In this document: piece by piece, positions 36,027 to 43,501 of the stretch
Position numbering within the stretch: position 1 is the first letter of the stretch
Layout of the letters: the number at the start of each line of letters is the position of its first letter
Assembly (NCBI GenBank): GCA_947625405.1
Contig: CANQOF010000007.1
Location: 24,398-88,397 of the forward strand
Source: an uncultured Atopobiaceae bacterium
GTDB taxonomy: Bacteria; Actinomycetota; Coriobacteriia; Coriobacteriales; Atopobiaceae
Direction: 5' to 3'
DNA length: 64,000 bases
The notes under the pieces: generated by a model
The model's database searches: none
Told to the model about the DNA's origin: nothing
The model's input: the letters and a program-made list of their open reading frames with translations, nothing else
Program-made: the position numbers and the translations under genes

Positions 36027-38030
36027 CTACTTCGCTCGGAAGACCCTCACGAAGTACCAGCCGATGCCCTCGCCCTGCCAGCCGAGATGCACGAGAGTGT
36101 CGCGCTCATTCAGCGATGCGGTCCAGAGGTGGTTTCCGAGCCCCGCGTACTCGGTTTGGTAGGGGTTGTAGAGCCGATAGACTTCATGATCCGATTGCGC
36201 CTTTGCCTGATACCACGCCGTGCCTTCGCGCGTCCACCCGTGGCCCTCGAGACTCTGCGCCTCGTCCTCGCTCTTCGTGAAGAAGTGGTCTCCGTTGTAG
36301 GGGTTGTAGAGCCTGAAGACGGGCGTGGAGCCCTCCACCTGCGTGGCGTACTCCGTGAAGACGGCGCCCTCGAAGGTCCAGCCGGCGGCAATGACATCTT
36401 CGAGCTCGTTGTCGTTCACCGTGAAGAGGTGCGCGCCGTTGAGATAGCGGTTGTAGAGGCGATACACCGTGACGGTGGCGGGTGCTTGGGGCTTAGGCGG
36501 GTTGGGCGAAGGCGGATTGGGCTCCTGCTCGCCCGGTCCCGGCTCCTCGGGCTCGGGCGCGGGGGCTGGGCGGTTGTCGGTCGCGCCATTTTCCACACCG
36601 CCCGTGACGGTGCCGCCGATCCACTCCGCATCCTCGCCGGAGAGCGTGCCGTCGATGGTGGGGCCATTGCCCTCGGAGTCGCCCACGATGAGCACGCCGT
36701 GCGGGTAGTTGGCCACGTTGCCGGTGATCGATCCCGAGGTGATCACCATCAACGGGGCGTTCGCCCCCGTGCCGATCGTCGGCACGCTGTTGGAGATGCC
36801 GCCGGTGATGGTGCCGCCGGAGATGTGCGTGATCGCCTTTTGGTAGTGCTCCGGAGCGGCCGCCACCACGCCCGCCGCGGGATAGGAAACGGCGTCGCCC
36901 GAGTACTGGCCGTCGAGCGTGGCATCGCCGATGGAGATCGTGGCGCCACTCTCGCCGGGATTGCAGCCCACGCTCGCAGTGCCGGTGATGGTGAGGGCGC
37001 TTCCCACGTTCACCACGCCCGCGCTCGGCGTGGACGTTCCGGAGACGGTGCCCCCGGACACCACCACGGTGCTCTGCGCGCCCTCCGTCGTCGCGCTCGG
37101 CGTATAGAGCCCCGCCTTGGCGCCAGCCAAGGTACCGCCTGAGATGGTGAGCGACGAGCCGACTGCGCTCGAGCCCCAGGTGGTGACGGCTGCTTCGGAG
37201 GCTCCGACGATCTCCGCGTCGTCCTCGATCGCCACCGTGGCCCCGAAGAGCGCCACGAGGCCCCAATCGCCTGAGACCTCGGCATTGCCGTTGACGGTGA
37301 GCTTCGCGCTCGAGCCGCTCACGGCGATGGCCGGCGTGTGGTAGCCCGGCGTGGCGCCGACCTTGCCGCCGCTCACCACCGCCTCGCCCGCATTCCAAAT
37401 GATCCCGCAGCTCCCCGGGCCGCTCATCACCGTGCCACCGGTGATGGAGAGGGTTGCGGAGGTGGCGCTCGCGCTCGAGGCAAGTGCGGGCTTACCGCCC
37501 GCGTTCACCACGGTGCCACCGGCAATCACCGCGCTGCCGCCCTCGATGAGGAGCGCCACTCCTCGAGTGGAGTTCGTGATAGTGGCGTGGTCCTCGAGTG
37601 TAAAGGCGGCATCGTCTTCAGCCCTCTCTCCCACCCGCAGCGTCTGGCTGCTGTTCTCGGAGGTGATCGTGCCCGTAGCCCCCGCGCTCCCGTCTAAGAC
37701 CACGAGCGCGCCGCCATCGGCCACGACAAGCGAGGAGGCGCCGAGATCGAGCGTCTCGCCATTGAGGTCGAGCTCGGCGGCGTATTCCACCACGAGGTTT
37801 CCCGTGGCGGGCGTGCTTTCGGAAAAGGCCTCCGCGAGCGTGATGGGGGTTGCCTTCACCGCGAGCGCCTGCGCGAGCTCATCGACATTCGCCACCTGCG
37901 CCGGCGCGCCTTCGCTGAAGGCCCCCTCGGCGCGCGCCTCGCCTCCAAATCCCACGACCCCTAAGAACACGCAGATAAGCGCAAGTGCGAAGACGATAGG
38001 ACGATGGCTACGCGCTGCTGCACTCTCCAT
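36027..38030 (-). CDS. Large secreted protein with Gly/Thr-rich beta-helix-like repeats and DUF5648 units
   Basis: A 667-residue exported protein starting at 38030 behind GGAGG. A signal peptide covers about residues 1-34 and ends ARA. Residues 60-475 contain many short repeats with the pattern ISGGTVxG or ITGGTV, resembling a right-handed beta-helix. A Pro/Glu/Gly linker follows. The C-terminal 160 residues hold three units of YRLYN...H.(F/W)T...GW, the DUF5648 repeat common in wall proteins of Actinobacteria and Firmicutes. No LPXTG anchor is seen. A surface role such as carbohydrate or host contact is likely but unproved. Confidence 0.85.
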   Translation of the reverse strand: MESAAARSHRPIVFALALICVFLGVVGFGGEARAEGAFSEGAPAQVANVDELAQALAVKATPITLAEAFSESTPATGNLVVEYAAELDLNGETLDLGASSLVVADGGALVVLDGSAGATGTITSENSSQTLRVGERAEDDAAFTLEDHATITNSTRGVALLIEGGSAVIAGGTVVNAGGKPALASSASATSATLSITGGTVMSGPGSCGIIWNAGEAVVSGGKVGATPGYHTPAIAVSGSSAKLTVNGNAEVSGDWGLVALFGATVAIEDDAEIVGASEAAVTTWGSSAVGSSLTISGGTLAGAKAGLYTPSATTEGAQSTVVVSGGTVSGTSTPSAGVVNVGSALTITGTASVGCNPGESGATISIGDATLDGQYSGDAVSYPAAGVVAAAPEHYQKAITHISGGTITGGISNSVPTIGTGANAPLMVITSGSITGNVANYPHGVLIVGDSEGNGPTIDGTLSGEDAEWIGGTVTGGVENGATDNRPAPAPEPEEPGPGEQEPNPPSPNPPKPQAPATVTVYRLYNRYLNGAHLFTVNDNELEDVIAAGWTFEGAVFTEYATQVEGSTPVFRLYNPYNGDHFFTKSEDEAQSLEGHGWTREGTAWYQAKAQSDHEVYRLYNPYQTEYAGLGNHLWTASLNERDTLVHLGWQGEGIGWYFVRVFRAK

Positions 38031-38088
38031 GGCGACCTCCCAAAGGCGCAACACAAGCATTGGATTGGCGATGTCTCACTTGAGAGCC

Positions 38089-38112
38089 TTACCCCCTCGC
38101 ATGAGGGGGTAA
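38089..38112. repeat. Perfect palindromic hairpin between pcrA and the secreted protein gene
   Basis: A 10-base perfect stem (38089-38098 with 38103-38112) encloses a four-base loop. It lies 42 bases after the pcrA stop and about 60 bases before the start of the next gene. No T-run follows on either strand, so it may be a transcript end, a processing site or an operator. Confidence 0.6.
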
Positions 38113-38153
38113 TCGAGCAGCAGGGCGAGCGGGCGGGCGCCGCGAACGCGGCC

Positions 38154-40499
38154 TTACGCGTCGAGCTTCACGAGCGGGGCGAAGCCGAGCATGAGGCGCT
38201 TCGGCTTATCCATGCCCTTGAACCGCACCTCCACGATATCGCCCTCGACAGCGAGCACCGTTCCCTGGCCAAACGTCTTGTGGGCCACGATGTCGCCCTT
38301 GGCAAAGGACGGCTTCGCCGCCCGCGCGGCTTGGCGAAGCGCGGGGCTGAGCGGCGCTTTCGGTGCCACCGCGCCGGCAGTCGTCGAGCGTGCTCCCCAC
38401 GCATAAGAGCCCGTGCCCGAGCCGAAGGTGCCGTGGCGATCCCCTCGCTTTTCCCAGCCCGTTCCCTCGAACCCGAGCGAACCCGTGCCCTCCGAGCGCA
38501 GGTGCTCCCTCGGGATCTCCTTCAGAAAGCGGCTCGGCGCGGAGGCCTGCGTGGAGCCCCAGGTTCTTCGCTTCTCGGCGTAGGAGAGGTAGAGGCGCGT
38601 GCGAGCGCGGGTGATCGCCACGTAGGCGAGGCGACGCTCCTCCTCAACGTCGCTCTGCTCGGCCTGGGGGCCGCGATGCGGGAAGAGCCCCTCCTCGAGG
38701 CCCGCCACGAAGACCGCGGGAAACTCGAGGCCCTTGGCCGCGTGCACCGTCATGAGCGTGACCGCGCTCGTCTGGCCGGAAAGCGCGTCGAGATCGCTCC
38801 TCAAGGCGAGCCACTCGAGGAAGGCCGGGAGCTTCTCAGAGCTCGGGGCATCCGCGGGCGCGGATTCGGGCTCCACGGGGCCCACCTCGAGATCCTCCAC
38901 TCCGAGGAGCGCCGCGGGCGCCACCTCGTGCGATTCGTCGAATTCCTGCGCGATGAGGAAGAACTCGCGGATGTTTTCGGCACGCGCGAGGGCCTGGGGC
39001 GTGTTGGCGTGCTCCAGCTCCTCGAGCATGCCCGACTTCGAGATGATCATCTCCACGACGCGCGCGAGCTCACCCGTGTAGCGCCTTGCCTCCTCGATGG
39101 CGCTCGTCCACGCGCCAAGCGATTCACGGGCACGAGTCGCAAGGCCGCCCTCGCCGCCCACGGCGAGCTCCGCCGCCTCGAAGAACGGGATGCCATAGCG
39201 CGCGGCGAGCACGTCGATCTTCGCCATGGATTGGTCTCCGATGCCTCGCCTGGGCACGTTCACGATGCGCCGCGCGGAGACGTCGTCCGCGGGGTTGACC
39301 ACGAGGCGCAGGTACGCCATCACGTCGCGCACCTCGGAGCGATCGAAGAATCGCGTGCCACCCACGATCTTGTAGGGCACCCCCGCCCTCAAGAACATGT
39401 CCTCGATGGTGCGGCTCTGGGCGTTCGTGCGATAGAACACCGCCATGTCGTCGTAGGACACGCCGCGGCGATGAAGACGCTCGATCTCAGAGGCGATCCA
39501 CCTTCCTTCGTCCTGCTCGTCGGTGGCGCGATAGACGCCGATAAGCTCGCCCTTCTCGCCCTCGGTGTAGAGGTGCTTCGGCTCGCGGCGGCGATTGTGC
39601 CCCACCACCGCGTTCGCGGCCTCAAGGATGTGCGCGGTGGAGCGGTAGTTGCGCTCGAGCTTCACCACCGTGGCCTCGGGGTAATCGCGTTTGAAGTCGA
39701 GGATGTTCTGGATGTCGGCCCCGCGCCAGGAGTAGATGGACTGGTCGTCGTCTCCCACGACCATGAGGTTGCGGGAGCGCTTCGCGAGGAGGTTCGTGAG
39801 GAGGTACTGCACGCGGTTCGTGTCCTGGTACTCGTCCACTGAGATGTAGCGGAAACGATCTTGGTAGCGCGCGAGCACGTCGTCATTGCCGGAGTGCAGC
39901 CGATACGCGTTCACGAGGAGATCGTCGAAATCCATCGCGTTCGTGCGCTCAAGCGCCGCTTGGTAGCGCTCGTAGACCCGCGCGATGGCGAGCTCCTCGG
40001 GCCGTCCCGCTCGCGCGAGGAACTCCGAGGGGGAAACGAGTGCCATCTTCGCGTTCGAGATGCGCGAGCGCACGCGCGCAAGGGGGACGCGCTTGGGATC
40101 GAGGTGCTCCTCGTCGGAGAGCCTGCGCAAAAGCGCGCGCGAATCACCATCGTCATAGATGGTGAAGTTCTGCCCATAGCCCACACGCTCCCCATCCTCG
40201 CGAAGCATACGCACCGCCATGGCGTGGAAGGTGCAGACCCACATGCCGCGGATGCCACCGGACACCGTCGCCATCAGGCGCTCGCGCATCTCCTTCGCGG
40301 CTTTGTTCGTGAAGGTGATGGCGAGGATGCGCCAGGGAGCCACGTCGAGATCGGCCACGAGGTGCGCGATGCGGTACGTGAGCACGCGAGTCTTCCCCGA
40401 GCCCGCGCCGGCGAGCACGAGGAGTGGCCCCTCGGTGCAAAGCACCGCCTCACGCTGGGCGCTGTTCAGGGTTTCGAGATCCAAGACGCTCTTCGGCAT
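38154..40499 (-). CDS. pcrA: ATP-dependent DNA helicase PcrA/UvrD
   Basis: A 781-residue superfamily 1A 3'-5' helicase acting in repair and removal of proteins from DNA. Motif Ia/I is GAGSGKTRVLTYR near residue 33. Others visible are ITFTNKAAKEMRERL, VDEYQDTN, VGDDDQSIYSWRGAD, LERNYRS, TVHAAKGLEF and VAITRAR. A C-terminal Tudor-like segment with VAHKTFGQGTV is typical of the PcrA branch. The start at 40499 follows GGGGAG. A TAGAAT hexamer at 40536-40531 is a plausible -10. Confidence 0.96.
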   Translation of the reverse strand: MPKSVLDLETLNSAQREAVLCTEGPLLVLAGAGSGKTRVLTYRIAHLVADLDVAPWRILAITFTNKAAKEMRERLMATVSGGIRGMWVCTFHAMAVRMLREDGERVGYGQNFTIYDDGDSRALLRRLSDEEHLDPKRVPLARVRSRISNAKMALVSPSEFLARAGRPEELAIARVYERYQAALERTNAMDFDDLLVNAYRLHSGNDDVLARYQDRFRYISVDEYQDTNRVQYLLTNLLAKRSRNLMVVGDDDQSIYSWRGADIQNILDFKRDYPEATVVKLERNYRSTAHILEAANAVVGHNRRREPKHLYTEGEKGELIGVYRATDEQDEGRWIASEIERLHRRGVSYDDMAVFYRTNAQSRTIEDMFLRAGVPYKIVGGTRFFDRSEVRDVMAYLRLVVNPADDVSARRIVNVPRRGIGDQSMAKIDVLAARYGIPFFEAAELAVGGEGGLATRARESLGAWTSAIEEARRYTGELARVVEMIISKSGMLEELEHANTPQALARAENIREFFLIAQEFDESHEVAPAALLGVEDLEVGPVEPESAPADAPSSEKLPAFLEWLALRSDLDALSGQTSAVTLMTVHAAKGLEFPAVFVAGLEEGLFPHRGPQAEQSDVEEERRLAYVAITRARTRLYLSYAEKRRTWGSTQASAPSRFLKEIPREHLRSEGTGSLGFEGTGWEKRGDRHGTFGSGTGSYAWGARSTTAGAVAPKAPLSPALRQAARAAKPSFAKGDIVAHKTFGQGTVLAVEGDIVEVRFKGMDKPKRLMLGFAPLVKLDA

Positions 40500-40530
40500 G
40501 CCACTCCCCTTCGTCGTGTGAGGCGGAGCC

Positions 40531-40536
40531 ATTCTA
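40531..40536 (-). promoter_or_regulatory. Candidate -10 of pcrA
   Basis: TAGAAT on the minus strand, about 32 bases before the pcrA start, within a locally AT-rich stretch. The -35 is not clear. Confidence 0.4.
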
Positions 40537-40600
40537 CAAACCAAACCCCACGACAATTACTCGCCCATGGGATGTCCCGCGGCGCACGCGCCCTCGCGCG

Positions 40601-41524
40601 CTAGGAGGCGAGCAGGGCGAAGTAGACGATCACCACGATGCCGAGCGCGATGCGATACCACCCGAAGGGCTTGAAGTCGTGGCGCCGCACGAAGGCAAGC
40701 AGGAACTTCACCGCGAGGATGGAGACGACGAACGCCACGACGCATCCCACGAGAAGGATCGAGAGCTCGCCCGAGGTCGGCGAGAAGCCCTCGAGCGCGT
40801 ACTTCACCACGCGCAGGAGGCTTGCGCCGAACATCACGGGAATGGCGAGGTAGAACGTGAATTCCGCCGCCACGGTGCGGCTCGTGCCGAGCAAGAGGCC
40901 GCCTAAGATGGTGGAGCCGGATCTCGACGTGCCGGGCACGAGCGAGAGCACCTGGAAGCAGCCGATGCCGAAGGCCGTCTTGGTGTCGAGCTCCTCCATC
41001 GTCTGGATGCGGGCCTCCACATCGGCGAGCTCGGCGGAGCTCTGCGACTGGGCGACCATCCGCAGGTGCTTGGCCCGCTGAGACCTCAACGCGATCTCAT
41101 GGGCCCTGCGCTCGCGGACGCCTTCCACCACGATGAAGGCGACGCCATAGGCGATGAGCGCGATGGCGATGGTGAAGGGGCCCGAGAGATGCTCCTCCAT
41201 CCAGTCGTCGAGCGGAATGCCGATCACCGCGGCGGGGATGCACGCGAGCACGATCTTTCCCCAGAGCGCCCACGTCTGGCGCCTGCCTTCCGCGCCCTTC
41301 GACGACGCGAAGGGGTTCAGCTGCCGGAAGAAGAGCACGCAGACGGCAAGTATCGCGCCCAGCTGCACGACCACGAGGAAGAGATCCCAGAACTCGGGGC
41401 TCACGTCGAGGGAGACGAACTGGTCGAGCAAGAGGAGATGCCCCGTCGAGGAGATGGGGAGCCACTCCGTCACGCCCTCCACGAGCCCGAAGAGCGCCGC
41501 CTTCAGAAGCTCCACGACATCCAT
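40601..41524 (-). CDS. uppP: Undecaprenyl-diphosphatase
   Basis: A 307-residue BacA-type membrane phosphatase that recycles undecaprenyl pyrophosphate in wall synthesis. The two signature motifs, GVTEWLPISSTGHL near residue 18 and PGTSRSGST near residue 195, are intact. A charged loop of about 40 residues separates the halves, making it longer than the usual 270. The ATG at 41524 has GGAGG five bases upstream; a GTG two codons earlier is also in frame. Confidence 0.95.
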   Translation of the reverse strand: MDVVELLKAALFGLVEGVTEWLPISSTGHLLLLDQFVSLDVSPEFWDLFLVVVQLGAILAVCVLFFRQLNPFASSKGAEGRRQTWALWGKIVLACIPAAVIGIPLDDWMEEHLSGPFTIAIALIAYGVAFIVVEGVRERRAHEIALRSQRAKHLRMVAQSQSSAELADVEARIQTMEELDTKTAFGIGCFQVLSLVPGTSRSGSTILGGLLLGTSRTVAAEFTFYLAIPVMFGASLLRVVKYALEGFSPTSGELSILLVGCVVAFVVSILAVKFLLAFVRRHDFKPFGWYRIALGIVVIVYFALLAS

Positions 41525-41646
41525 CCGCACCTCCCCACGCCGAGCAGACTCGCCCCATGATAGCGCATCCGCACACCGTGAGACGGGAATAGATCCGAAA
41601 AGGGAGACTACACTTGGCTCATCACCATTCTCGCGAAGGGATAGAT

Positions 41647-42102
41647 ATGGCCGCCACCTTTAAAGACTTGGGCTATAAGAAGATCTTCGTGTCGCTCGAT
41701 GGCACGGAGCAGCAGTACAAGGTGCTTGATCGCGCCATCACCGTCGCCGACAACAACGGCGCCGAGCTCGTCATCGGCCACGTGATCGACACGAGCGCGA
41801 TGGAGGTGGCCGGCAACAAGGTGCCCGAGGGCACGGTCGATTCCCTCAAGGCGGCGTTCCTCGAGTCCATCGCCGAGCCACTCGAGGAGGCGAAGTCCCT
41901 CGAGACCATCCCCTCCGTGACGGTGGTGCAGGAGGAGGGGCGCGTACGCGAGACGCTCGAGGACAAGATGCTCGACGTCATCAAGCCCGACCTCGTGCTC
42001 TGCGGCGCGCGCGGACTTTCGAAGGTGAAGTACGCGCTCCTCGGCTCCATCTCCTCCTTCCTGCTCCGCAGCTGCGAGTGCGACATCCTCGTCGTGAAAT
42101 AG
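41647..42102 (+). CDS. Universal stress protein (UspA family)
   Basis: A 151-residue single-domain Usp protein. The start at 41647 follows AAGGG. The ATP-binding pattern GxxG followed by G(S/T) is seen in GARGLSKVKYALLGSIS near the C-terminus. The usual Asp in the first strand appears in IFVSLDGT. A TACACT hexamer at 41609-41614 may be its -10. The function in stress survival is inferred from the family. Its neighbours are unrelated. Confidence 0.88.
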   Translation: MAATFKDLGYKKIFVSLDGTEQQYKVLDRAITVADNNGAELVIGHVIDTSAMEVAGNKVPEGTVDSLKAAFLESIAEPLEEAKSLETIPSVTVVQEEGRVRETLEDKMLDVIKPDLVLCGARGLSKVKYALLGSISSFLLRSCECDILVVK

Positions 42103-42131
42103 CGCCCTCCCGCCCTTCTCAACGTCTGCTT

Positions 42132-42163
42132 GCGAGCGGCACCCCACTTGGGGTGTCGCTCGC
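42132..42163 (+). terminator. Hairpin after the universal stress gene, no U-tract
   Basis: A 14-base stem with one G-U pair joins 42132-42145 to 42150-42163 around a four-base loop, 29 bases past the stop codon. It is followed by TGCCCTCCCC, not a T-run. Confidence 0.6.
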
Positions 42164-42208
42164 TGCCCTCCCCAAGATGTGGGATGGTTTGGAAAGATTT
42201 CCTTCACA

Positions 42209-42301
42209 TTTCGCACCGCCCGTGCGAAACGTTCCCCGAGACGCTAAACTTTGCTTCCCGCCTTAAGAAACCCTTAAGGTGGTTTTTTGGCCCTAAAAAC
42301 C
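42209..42301 (+). promoter_or_regulatory. Structured leader/attenuator-like region before the wall hydrolase gene
   Basis: Three helices can be drawn. An 8-base stem pairs 42209-42216 with 42222-42229. A terminator-like hairpin pairs CCTTAAG (42261-42267) with CTTAAGG (42273-42279), followed closely by six T residues at 42283-42288. A competing helix pairs GGTTTTT (42281-42287) with AAAAACC (42295-42301) and would bury that T-run. A TAAACT at 42245-42250 could be a -10, or the region could end upstream transcripts. No known riboswitch class was recognised. Confidence 0.45.
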
Positions 42302-42330
42302 GGTTCCTGAAGGATCCCGCTTCTCACCGC

Positions 42331-43443
42331 ATGCAGTGTCTCACGTCCAAAATGCGTGGCATCGCAGCCTGCGCGCTCGCCGGCGCGTGCGCGCTCTCGC
42401 TCGCCTTCGCCTCGCCCGCGCGTGCCGACGAAACGTCGATTGCCGAACTCGAGGCCCAGGTTGCCAAGGCGTCCCAGGTCTACGAGGACGCGATGGAGAA
42501 GGTGAGCCAGCTCGAGGCGTCCGCCGCCGAGAACCAGGAGCGGATCACCGAGATCGAGGCGGAGATCCCCCAGCAGAAGACGAAGAGCGCCGAGGCCATC
42601 CGCAGGCTCTATAAGTTCGGCCAGAACAAGAACGGCCTCCTCGAGCTCATCCTCTCCGCGGATGACTTCAACTCCTTCATCTCCGTGGTGAGCTACCTCG
42701 GTGCCGTGCAGGACGCGAACACCGCGGAGGCAAACCGCCTCGCCCAGCTCAAGGGCGAGCTCGAGACCACGCAAGCGGAGCTCGAGGCGCAGAAGGCCGA
42801 GGCGGAGGATCAGCGCGAAGTGGCCGACCAAGCGCTGAAAGACGCCGAGAAGCTTCGCGACGAGGCCGTCGCCGAGGCGGCTCGCAAGGCGGCCGAGGAG
42901 GCCGCGCGCGCCGCGGCGAGAAGCGCCGCGCAGGAGGCCGTATTCGGCGGTGACACGAGCGCCCTCAACAGCGCGATCCACGAATCGGCGCCCCATGACC
43001 AGCCCGCCGCGCAGCAGGCCCCCGAAACCGCCCCCGATCAGACGGTGAGCGCGAACCCCAACTCCTCCTCCGAGCCCGCCGATCGCGAGAGCTTCATCGC
43101 GGAATGGACGGAGCGCATCGACGCGTATCTCGCGGGCTCGCCGCTTGAGGGCTATGGCTACGCCTTCGCCGAGGCGGCGTGCGATTACGGCGTCGATCCT
43201 CGCTGGTCCCCCGCCATCTCCAACACCGAGAGCTCGAAGGGCGCGTGTTGCTTCCGTCCGTATAACGCCTGGGGCTGGGGCCAGGCCTCGTGGCCCGACT
43301 GGGACACGGCCATTCGCGCGCACGTGAAGGGCCTCGCAGAGGGCTACGGCTACACGATCAGCGAGGCGGCGGCCCAGAAGTACTGTCCGCCCAACGCGCA
43401 CGATTGGTACGTGGCCACTGCCTCGGAGATGGCCAAGATCTAA
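42331..43443 (+). CDS. Secreted coiled-coil peptidoglycan hydrolase-like protein
   Basis: A 370-residue exported protein. The start at 42331 is tentative; a second ATG at 42352 also leaves a full signal peptide (hydrophobic core, then ARADE). Residues about 40-200 form a long Ala/Glu/Lys coiled coil like the N-terminus of PcsB/CwlO-type proteins. A disordered Ala/Pro linker follows. The last 120 residues contain YGVDPRWSPAISNTESS and NAWGWG, a lysozyme/transglycosylase-like domain in which the Glu of NTESS is the likely acid. It probably cleaves peptidoglycan during growth or division. Closed by the terminator at 43451. Confidence 0.8.
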   Translation: MQCLTSKMRGIAACALAGACALSLAFASPARADETSIAELEAQVAKASQVYEDAMEKVSQLEASAAENQERITEIEAEIPQQKTKSAEAIRRLYKFGQNKNGLLELILSADDFNSFISVVSYLGAVQDANTAEANRLAQLKGELETTQAELEAQKAEAEDQREVADQALKDAEKLRDEAVAEAARKAAEEAARAAARSAAQEAVFGGDTSALNSAIHESAPHDQPAAQQAPETAPDQTVSANPNSSSEPADRESFIAEWTERIDAYLAGSPLEGYGYAFAEAACDYGVDPRWSPAISNTESSKGACCFRPYNAWGWGQASWPDWDTAIRAHVKGLAEGYGYTISEAAAQKYCPPNAHDWYVATASEMAKI

Positions 43444-43450
43444 CCTTTAC

Positions 43451-43477
43451 GGGAGCCTCGTCGAGGCTCCCTTTTTT
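43451..43477 (+). terminator. Intrinsic terminator of the wall hydrolase gene
   Basis: A 9-base GC-rich stem (43451-43459 with 43463-43471) with a three-base loop is followed directly by six T residues. It begins seven bases after the stop codon. Confidence 0.95.
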
Positions 43478-43501
43478 CCACCGCACACGAGGGGTTTGCC
43501 C

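Noticed and set aside
42170..42330. A c-di-AMP (ydaO) or c-di-GMP riboswitch before the wall hydrolase
   Set aside because: The conserved core segments of these classes could not be found; only competing helices are visible.
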